64,000 nucleotides of DNA from CAYXVJ01 sp964558445 (lineage in GTDB: Bacteria; Bacillota; Clostridia; Saccharofermentanales; Fastidiosipilaceae), in contig CAZLEA010000001.1 of assembly GCA_964558445.1 (NCBI GenBank), forward strand, positions 124,001 to 188,000, given 5' to 3'. Within the stretch, counting starts at the first letter, position 1. The number at the start of each line of letters is the position of its first letter. Below the pieces are notes generated by a model. That model saw only the letters and a program-made list of their open reading frames with translations. It made no database searches and had not been told where the DNA came from. Both the position numbers and the translations under genes were made by a program. Of the stretch, positions 58,424 through 64,000 are shown in pieces.

Positions 58424-60955
58424 CTATCGTCCTCGCTGCACCTCGATCACATCGCGAATCGCCTTGATTCGGCCGAGTACGCGATCGTATTGCGCCTGGC
58501 TCGTCACCTCGATCGTAAGCATGACGGTCGCGGTCACATCCTTGTAGGCCTTCATCTGGCCCGAGATAATCGATGCCTTCTCCTCTGCAATCGCGTTCGA
58601 GATCTCACTAAGCAAGTGACTGCGGTCGTGTGCGATGATACGAAGCTCCACTTGGAACGTCTGGTTCGATGCATCGTCCACATCCCAATAGACGTCGATC
58701 AAGCGAGAGGCACGCTCAGCATCTTCCGGTCCGGAGGCGGATGCCGCCAGAATGTTGCGGATATTGGAGCAGTCGCGGCGATGAATCGCAACACCCTTAC
58801 CCCTCGTGATGTAGCCGACGATGGGATCACCCGGGACAGGACTGCAGCAGCGTGACATGCGCACCAGACAGTTATCCATACCAGCAACGACGATGCCAAA
58901 CTCGTTCTTCGTCTTGCGTTTCTTACTCTTGGTGCCCGTACCGCGAGTCGGCACGATCTCACCATCAGTCGTGACGGTAGCCGTCTGCGGACTATACACG
59001 ACCTGACCCGACTGCGAGACCCGATACCCAAGCTTCAGTTGTTCGTCTGTCGACAAGCTCTTGATGTACTCGTCTCTAAGCCTCGGAATTACCTTACCTG
59101 CCGTAATCGTACCGTGGCCGATCGTCGCATACAAGTCGTTCATCGTCTGCAGATTGTAACGCTGCAGCATAACTTCGATATAGTCCGGCTTCATCAATTG
59201 CAGCGGCGAGAATCCGGTCTTCTTTAGCTCGCGCTCGAACATGTCCTTACCGCGGGCTATGTCCTCGTCTCGCATCGCCTTCTTGAAGAAGGTGTTGATC
59301 TTCGAGCGTGCAGAGCTGGACTTGATCAGTTTCAGCCAATCTCTGCTCGGCCCCTGAATCTTATCAGACGTCAGTATCTCGACGATATCACCGTTCTGAA
59401 GCTCATAAGACAGCGGTACGATTCTGCCGTTGACCTTCGCTCCGTACATGTGGTTACCGATACCTGAGTGAATCGTATAGGCGAAGTCGATCGGTACCGC
59501 ACCCTTGGGCAGCGAGATCACGTCACCTCTGGGCGTGAAGACGAAGACCTCTTCGGTAATCAAGCCCGTCTTCAACGAATCGAGATACTCCGAGGCATCT
59601 CGCATGTCCTTCTGCCAATCGAGCAATTGGCGCAGCCAAGAGAGCTTGCCCTCGACATCCGCTTCGGTATCGGCAAGTGCGTTGGCCTTCCCCTCCTTGT
59701 ACTTCCAGTGGGCGGCCAGACCGAACTCTGCTGTTCGGTGCATCGCATAGGTACGAATCTGCACCTCGAACGGAATGCCCTTGGGACCGATCACAGTCGT
59801 ATGTAGCGACTGGTACATATTCGGCTTGGGCATGGCGATATAGTCCTTGAAACGACCGGGCATCGGCTTGTACATCTCGTGTACCTGACCCAATACAGCA
59901 TAACAATCGGCAACCGTACCAACGATGACTCGGCAAGCAAAGAGATCGTAAATCTGATCCAAATGCTTATCCTTCGTGCTCATCTTGCGGTAGATGGAGT
60001 AGAAGTGCTTCGGCCGACCCTCGATCTCGCATTCGATGCCAAGATCGTTGATCTCCTTCTTCAGTTCCATGATCACCTGCTCCAGGTGTTGTTCGCGTTC
60101 GGCCCGGCGCTGCGAGATCGCACCCACAAGCTCATAGTAAGCATTCGGATCGAGGTAGCGCAGACACATATCCTCGAGCTCCCACTTCCAACGGTAGACA
60201 CCGAGTCTGCTCGCCAGCGGTGCATAGATATCCAGTGTCTCCTGAGCCTTCTGAATCTGCTTCTCTCTGGGCAGATGCTTCATCGTGCGCATATTATGCA
60301 GGCGATCGGCAAGCTTGATCCAGATGATACGAATATCGTTGGCCATCGCCAGGAACATCTTGCGGAAGTTCTCGGCTTGCAGCTCCTCCTTCGAGTGGAA
60401 GCTCATCTTGTCGAGCTTCGTCACACCATCTACGAGGTTTGCAACATCCGCGCCGAAGGTAGCGTTAAGCGTCTCCTCCGTAATCCCCGTATCCTCGACC
60501 ACATCGTGAAGCAAGGCAGCGATAATCGTCGCCTCATCGACTTCAAGCTCAGTCAGTATATCGGCCACGGCAAGCGGATGAATAATATAGGGTTCACCCG
60601 TCGCCCGCTTCTGCTCCTTGTGTGACGCCATCGCAAAATCGACGGCCTCGTAGATCTTATGCTCATCACCATCGGGCTTGTATGTCTTGTAATGCGTCAG
60701 GAGGGTTGCGATCGCCTCCGTCACGTCCTCGGCATAATGCTCCGGTATATCGGCATAGAGAGAGACATCCGTTTCTCCGTGCTCATGCATGAAAAACTCC
60801 GGTGCCAAGACGAGGCCATCCTCTTCTGTTCGGACAATCGAACGCGTTGCGGCTTCGCTTATCACCATATCTGTCTTCTTATCTGCGGTCTGTGGCGAAA
60901 CATCCGCTTCTTGATTCGCTCTTGCTTCTTCTGTACGATCAACTTGATTGTCCAT
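58424..60955 (-). CDS. rel: Bifunctional (p)ppGpp synthetase/hydrolase
   Basis: Stringent-response enzyme. 843 residues, about 100 longer than B. subtilis Rel because of an acidic N-terminal leader of about 75 residues. Domains in order: HD hydrolase (YIIHPLAVADIL, ALLHDVVEDTG), synthetase (DLFACRVIVGTVADCY, RFKDYIAMPKPNMYQSLHTTV, EVQIRTYAMHRTAEFGLAAHW), TGS (VFTPRGDVISLPKGAVPIDFAYTIH), a Cys-bearing linker (RCCSPVPGDPIVGYITRGKGVAIHR) and ACT. Both catalytic halves look intact. ATG at 60955 follows AGAGGGG. Second gene after recJ (36-base gap), a common Bacillota arrangement. Confidence 0.95.
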   Translation of the reverse strand: MDNQVDRTEEARANQEADVSPQTADKKTDMVISEAATRSIVRTEEDGLVLAPEFFMHEHGETDVSLYADIPEHYAEDVTEAIATLLTHYKTYKPDGDEHKIYEAVDFAMASHKEQKRATGEPYIIHPLAVADILTELEVDEATIIAALLHDVVEDTGITEETLNATFGADVANLVDGVTKLDKMSFHSKEELQAENFRKMFLAMANDIRIIWIKLADRLHNMRTMKHLPREKQIQKAQETLDIYAPLASRLGVYRWKWELEDMCLRYLDPNAYYELVGAISQRRAEREQHLEQVIMELKKEINDLGIECEIEGRPKHFYSIYRKMSTKDKHLDQIYDLFACRVIVGTVADCYAVLGQVHEMYKPMPGRFKDYIAMPKPNMYQSLHTTVIGPKGIPFEVQIRTYAMHRTAEFGLAAHWKYKEGKANALADTEADVEGKLSWLRQLLDWQKDMRDASEYLDSLKTGLITEEVFVFTPRGDVISLPKGAVPIDFAYTIHSGIGNHMYGAKVNGRIVPLSYELQNGDIVEILTSDKIQGPSRDWLKLIKSSSARSKINTFFKKAMRDEDIARGKDMFERELKKTGFSPLQLMKPDYIEVMLQRYNLQTMNDLYATIGHGTITAGKVIPRLRDEYIKSLSTDEQLKLGYRVSQSGQVVYSPQTATVTTDGEIVPTRGTGTKSKKRKTKNEFGIVVAGMDNCLVRMSRCCSPVPGDPIVGYITRGKGVAIHRRDCSNIRNILAASASGPEDAERASRLIDVYWDVDDASNQTFQVELRIIAHDRSHLLSEISNAIAEEKASIISGQMKAYKDVTATVMLTIEVTSQAQYDRVLGRIKAIRDVIEVQRGR

Positions 60956-60991
60956 GATGTTCCCCTCTCTTCTCTTATTACCGGATCCGTA

Positions 60992-63115
60992 TCAATTGGC
61001 TTGTAAGCGCTTCCAGGTCGGTGTCCCGTAGAGATCGGCCTTGCCCATCGCCGGCTTCAATCCCAAGAGGTATTCGTTTCGGTTGATGACCCGAAGTGCG
61101 ATGAGGCCAGCCTCGTGGTACATGTCCAGGGTTCGCCTGATATGGAAATGGTTTGTCTCTATATTATACATGCTTTGGAGTACATTCGTCAGTTCGCCAA
61201 CACCTAGTCGCTCAGGTGCACCTGCGAGGCGCCCCATGAGATAGCGGTACAAGTTAGCCAGAACATCTCTCTTCGGAGCCAAATCCTCCACATCCGCCCC
61301 CAGAATTGCTGCGAGCTCTACGCCGCTCCACTCGCCGTAGCGAGAATAGAGTAGCTCTTGTTCCGCCTGTAACGGATCGCTAGCAAAGGACGATTGTGTA
61401 ACTGCATCCGAGAGCGCGTGCCCTTCGACGAAGAGTTGCAAGTTCTCTTGACCCCTGAAGTGATTCACTTGTAAACGCACGAGGAAGTCTGCCCGCTGCG
61501 TATCGGCCGCAAGCTTCGATGCGGCGGAGAAGTAGATAGCCGGCAGCGAGGGTGAGCCGCCAATCGACAGCCCCAAGCGTAGATGACGCTTATCCTGCCC
61601 GATCAACCAATGCTCTCTGATCTCGGCATCGCGAAGAAGGAAGTAGGGCTCGGGATTCCCCTCACCGAACGGCTCCAAGCGGGCCAAGTCATACGCGTGC
61701 TCCAGCGTACAATCTTCCGGTGTCAATTCGAATTCGTAGTAGGCTTCTTCGCCCTGCATCTCTTCGTTCGTCACAGCGTCAGCTGCAGCCAAGAAGGCTC
61801 TTCGAAACGCCTTCAGTTGGTCCAGCTCGATCTCGACACCGGCTGCCGCATGATGTCCGCCAAACTGTTTGCAGTGCGCGGAAGCGGCTCGAATCAAGTC
61901 GAGGACACTGTGGTCGCCGTATGCGCGGGCCGAACCGCGCCAAAACGGTTTGCCCGGATCGGATTCCTCATCTCGCATCAAAGCGACAACGGGACAAGCG
62001 AGGCGCTCGGTCAAGCGCTGGGCGATGATACCCATGACGCCCGCATGACCGTTTTTGAGGCTGACGACAACACCCTTGTGCTCCAGGCAATCCGGATGTG
62101 CTTGAAGCTCTGCGAGCGCTTCGGTGACGGCTTCTGCCTCTATCTCCTTGCGATCGTTGTTCTGCTTCAACAATTCTGTGGCCAGGCGAGTTGCTTCCTC
62201 TTCCGTATCGGTCAAGAGCAAGTCGAGCGCAGTCGCGCTGTCACCCAAACGACCGGCCGCGTTCACCTTCGGGCTGAGCTTGTAGGCCAGATCCGAGGCT
62301 ACGCAGAGAGTCGATTCGATCTTAACGGAGCGCATCAGGGCGAGTAGGCCGCATAACGGCGCGTGGCGAAGCTTCTGTATCCCCATGCGTACGATGCTGC
62401 GGTTCTCACCGATCAATTGCATCGAGTCACCGACTGTACCGAGAGCGGCCAGGTCAACCACGTCCTGCCATAAGTCCTCCCTATCCAGTCTTATGGCCAG
62501 CGCTTGGACAAGCTTCAACGCGACACCGGCACCGGAGAGATCTGCGTACGGCGACGAATCATCCAAGCGATTTGGGTTCACCACGGCATTCGCCCGCGGC
62601 AGCTCGGGCAGGCAGCTGTGATGGTCCGTAATCAATACGTCGATACCGGCCTCGCGCAGCGAATCGACCTCGGCGAAGCTCTGGACTCCGCAATCGCAAG
62701 TTATAAGCAAGTCGACGGCTTCTGCCTTCGCAGCCAAAACACCGCCCTCTGCCAGCCCATAGCCATCCGTCAGGCGATTCGGAATATAAGCCGTTACCTC
62801 GAGGCCGAGCCTGCGAAGAGAGCGTAGTAAGATCGCAGTCGAAGTCACACCATCCGTGTCATAATCGCCGTGGACCAAGACCCTGGCCCCACGCTCGATC
62901 AACGGCAAGAGGAGGTCTACGGCCGTGTCCATATCCTCCATCAGATAGGGGTCGCCCAGGGGCGGTATCTCTTCGGCCAACATCAACTCGGCTTCAACGC
63001 CCGTGATGCCGCGAAGCATGAGGACACGCTCAGCTAGCGATAAGCCGTCCAATCGAGACGGATCGCCCTGCCATTCTTGTGATCGATTCTTCCTATTATC
63101 CAAGCGTGCTGACAT
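60992..63115 (-). CDS. recJ: Single-stranded-DNA-specific exonuclease RecJ
   Basis: 5'-to-3' exonuclease of recombination and mismatch repair. 707 residues: the DHH core with HGDYDTDGVTS (about 99-109), ITCDCG, ITDHHSCLPELP, the DHHA1 domain with FGGHHAAAGVEI, the OB fold, and a C-terminal winged-helix region of about 150 residues as in Bacillota RecJ. ATG at 63115 with AAGGTAGGG upstream. First gene of recJ-rel. No secF or apt beside it. Confidence 0.94.
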   Translation of the reverse strand: MSARLDNRKNRSQEWQGDPSRLDGLSLAERVLMLRGITGVEAELMLAEEIPPLGDPYLMEDMDTAVDLLLPLIERGARVLVHGDYDTDGVTSTAILLRSLRRLGLEVTAYIPNRLTDGYGLAEGGVLAAKAEAVDLLITCDCGVQSFAEVDSLREAGIDVLITDHHSCLPELPRANAVVNPNRLDDSSPYADLSGAGVALKLVQALAIRLDREDLWQDVVDLAALGTVGDSMQLIGENRSIVRMGIQKLRHAPLCGLLALMRSVKIESTLCVASDLAYKLSPKVNAAGRLGDSATALDLLLTDTEEEATRLATELLKQNNDRKEIEAEAVTEALAELQAHPDCLEHKGVVVSLKNGHAGVMGIIAQRLTERLACPVVALMRDEESDPGKPFWRGSARAYGDHSVLDLIRAASAHCKQFGGHHAAAGVEIELDQLKAFRRAFLAAADAVTNEEMQGEEAYYEFELTPEDCTLEHAYDLARLEPFGEGNPEPYFLLRDAEIREHWLIGQDKRHLRLGLSIGGSPSLPAIYFSAASKLAADTQRADFLVRLQVNHFRGQENLQLFVEGHALSDAVTQSSFASDPLQAEQELLYSRYGEWSGVELAAILGADVEDLAPKRDVLANLYRYLMGRLAGAPERLGVGELTNVLQSMYNIETNHFHIRRTLDMYHEAGLIALRVINRNEYLLGLKPAMGKADLYGTPTWKRLQAN

Positions 63116-63155
63116 TTAAGCCCTACCTTCCCACGATTCTTCTTCTTATACAAAG

Positions 63156-63190
63156 ACAACCCAGCGCTCAAGGATGAGTCACCGGGTTGT
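63156..63190 (-). terminator. Terminator of rpsU
   Basis: Minus-strand ACAACCC/GGGTTGT stem with inner CTCA/TGAG pairing, followed by CTTTGTAT. About 57 bases past the rpsU stop and before recJ. Confidence 0.65.
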
Positions 63191-63246
63191 TTGATTCCCT
63201 TATGGCCTTCTTGCTGCGACGTCACGTAGCTGCAAGGGGACAAAAA

Positions 63247-63420
63247 TTAATGCTTTCTCTTACGAGCAGCTTCCGACTTCTTCTTACGCCGTACACTGGG
63301 CTTCTCGTAGTGCTCTCTCTTGCGGACCTCCGCTAGAACGCCGGACCTTGCGCATGAACGCTTAAAACGACGCAGTGCGCTGTCAAGGGACTCATTTTCT
63401 TTAACTCTGACTTCTGACAT
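63247..63420 (-). CDS. rpsU: 30S ribosomal protein S21
   Basis: 57-residue very basic protein of the small subunit, involved in start-site selection. Translation of the minus strand from ATG at 63420 gives MSEVRVKENESLDSALRRF, then KRSCARSGVLAEVRKREHYE and a Lys/Arg-rich tail ending RKRKH, which is S21 throughout. GAGGAGGGAG lies just before the ATG. It has its own terminator ahead of recJ. Confidence 0.95.
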   Translation of the reverse strand: MSEVRVKENESLDSALRRFKRSCARSGVLAEVRKREHYEKPSVRRKKKSEAARKRKH

Positions 63421-63468
63421 ATTCTCCCTCCTCTCGGCGGCAAATACAGTACAGGACCGTTCTTTGCA

Positions 63469-64000
63469 TTAATACGCTTCATTATAAACGCAACAATTCG
63501 CGCCGTCAAGTTCACGGGGTAATTTCCAGAGCTCGTAAGCCCTGCCGAGGCATTCGTCTAAGCCCGGTACATAGTACTGACCATAGTCCGAGTCTCTGGC
63601 AATTCGATTTGCGGGGAACATCGGCGAATCGGGCTGTGTCTCCTCGATATATGCCATGCACTTCGTGTGCTGACTTGCCGCCTCGATCCCGCAGATCACG
63701 CTTGCCTCACCAAGAACCACATCTCGCATCAAGACGAGCTTCCTAGCATCATCTTCGTTTGGGTAGCCGTAATCGATCACTGTGCCGTCGTGCAAGCGGC
63801 CCTCGACACGTATGCCGCCCTCGTCCGTAAACGCCTTGGCAACACCTTGTTCAAACTCGAAGACGAACTCGGGCTCTCTTGCCTTCTCCTTGGCTACGGC
63901 GTGCGTCACGAGGTAGAGCAGTTCTGCACCGCTCTTGATCCGAACACGCATCGCACAGGTATCGAACGTCTCGATAGGATTCGCGCGATACGTCTCGAAT
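63469..64000 (-). CDS. Gfo/Idh/MocA-like oxidoreductase, C-terminal part (5' end beyond the window)
   Basis: The frame is open to the window edge, so the ATG at 63951 is internal and the gene starts outside. The 177 residues present begin FETYRANPIETFDTCAMRVR and read like the beta-sheet substrate domain of Gfo/Idh/MocA dehydrogenases (strands IKSGAELLYLVTHAV, FVFEFEQGVAKAF, HDGTVIDYG) with a helical end (PGLDECLGRAYELWKL). The NAD-binding half is not visible, so the assignment is by pattern and tentative. It probably acts on a sugar or inositol derivative. Confidence 0.6.
   Translation of the reverse strand, partial: FETYRANPIETFDTCAMRVRIKSGAELLYLVTHAVAKEKAREPEFVFEFEQGVAKAFTDEGGIRVEGRLHDGTVIDYGYPNEDDARKLVLMRDVVLGEASVICGIEAASQHTKCMAYIEETQPDSPMFPANRIARDSDYGQYYVPGLDECLGRAYELWKLPRELDGANCCVYNEAY

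Noticed and set aside
1..64000. tRNA or rRNA genes, CRISPR arrays, insertion sequences, prophage or toxin-antitoxin loci
   Set aside because: I looked for T-loop sequences, regular direct repeats, transposase or integrase motifs and small paired genes and saw none.

Overview
The window is a chromosomal segment of a Gram-positive anaerobe, most likely Bacillota, class Clostridia. The evidence is the gene set: AddAB, RNase J, full-length Rel next to RecJ, TmcAL beside Pta-AckA, an HtrA with an N-terminal anchor, Bacillus-type pyruvate kinase with its extra C-terminal domain, strong AGGAGG ribosome sites and compact sigma-A promoters. Base composition is moderately GC-rich by eye. The order or genus cannot be fixed from the sequence. 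A B12-type (class II) ribonucleotide reductase and the acetate-forming Pta-AckA pair fit a fermentative anaerobe. Three runs of exactly 100 N (8976-9075, 25588-25687, 55750-55849) show this is a scaffold of joined contigs. The first gap is flanked by an exact 55-base duplication and artificially breaks one gene.

Layout: 0.2-3.5 kb gltX and glnS (+). 3.6-7.1 kb a heterodimeric ABC exporter (-). 7.4 kb a 77-residue HPr-like orphan (+). 7.8-17.6 kb a minus-strand block: htrA, birA, pyk, a membrane protein, a J-domain-like membrane protein, an SGNH hydrolase, lysS and greA. 17.8-19.3 kb IMP dehydrogenase. 19.3-20.1 kb a gene-poor stretch with a promoter and hairpins (possible RNA gene). 20.1-21.4 kb two small membrane proteins. 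21.5-23.4 kb galK and tadA (+). 23.4-30.7 kb addBA behind a LexA-type operator. 30.8-36.3 kb a lipid cluster: EamA transporter, acyl ligase, PlsC, lipid kinase, acyl carrier protein and MarR regulator. 36.5-42.9 kb ackA, pta, an exported helical protein, then divergent tmcAL and tyrS. 42.9-46.5 kb rhaBAD. 46.8-49.4 kb rpsT, an exported orphan and leucyl aminopeptidase. 49.9-52.0 kb RNase J. 52.1-54.7 kb proS and fabG. 55.0-58.1 kb nrdJ with a paired NrdR operator. 58.4-63.4 kb recJ-rel and rpsU. 63.5 kb to the edge, an incomplete Gfo/Idh/MocA-like oxidoreductase.

How the genes work together: five aminoacyl-tRNA synthetases (Glu, Gln, Lys, Tyr, Pro), two ribosomal proteins, GreA, TadA, TmcAL and RNase J serve translation and RNA turnover. 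AddAB and RecJ serve recombination repair. NrdJ, GuaB and Rel tie nucleotide supply to the stringent response. Pta-AckA and pyruvate kinase make ATP from sugars, fed by rhamnose (RhaBAD) and galactose (GalK).

Most of the window is housekeeping and I see no mobile element, phage, CRISPR array, tRNA or rRNA gene. The most informative signals are regulatory: two perfect NrdR-type palindromes 31 bases apart plus a separate 10-base-arm inverted repeat across the nrdJ -10 box, a LexA-type palindrome on the addBA promoter, palindromes at the MarR and acyl-ligase promoters, a tyrS terminator buried inside rhaD, and a long structured leader before RNase J. The least understood genes are the J-domain-like protein with its membrane neighbour (12.3-14.3 kb) and the orphans at 7.4, 20.1, 20.7, 38.9 and 47.1 kb.
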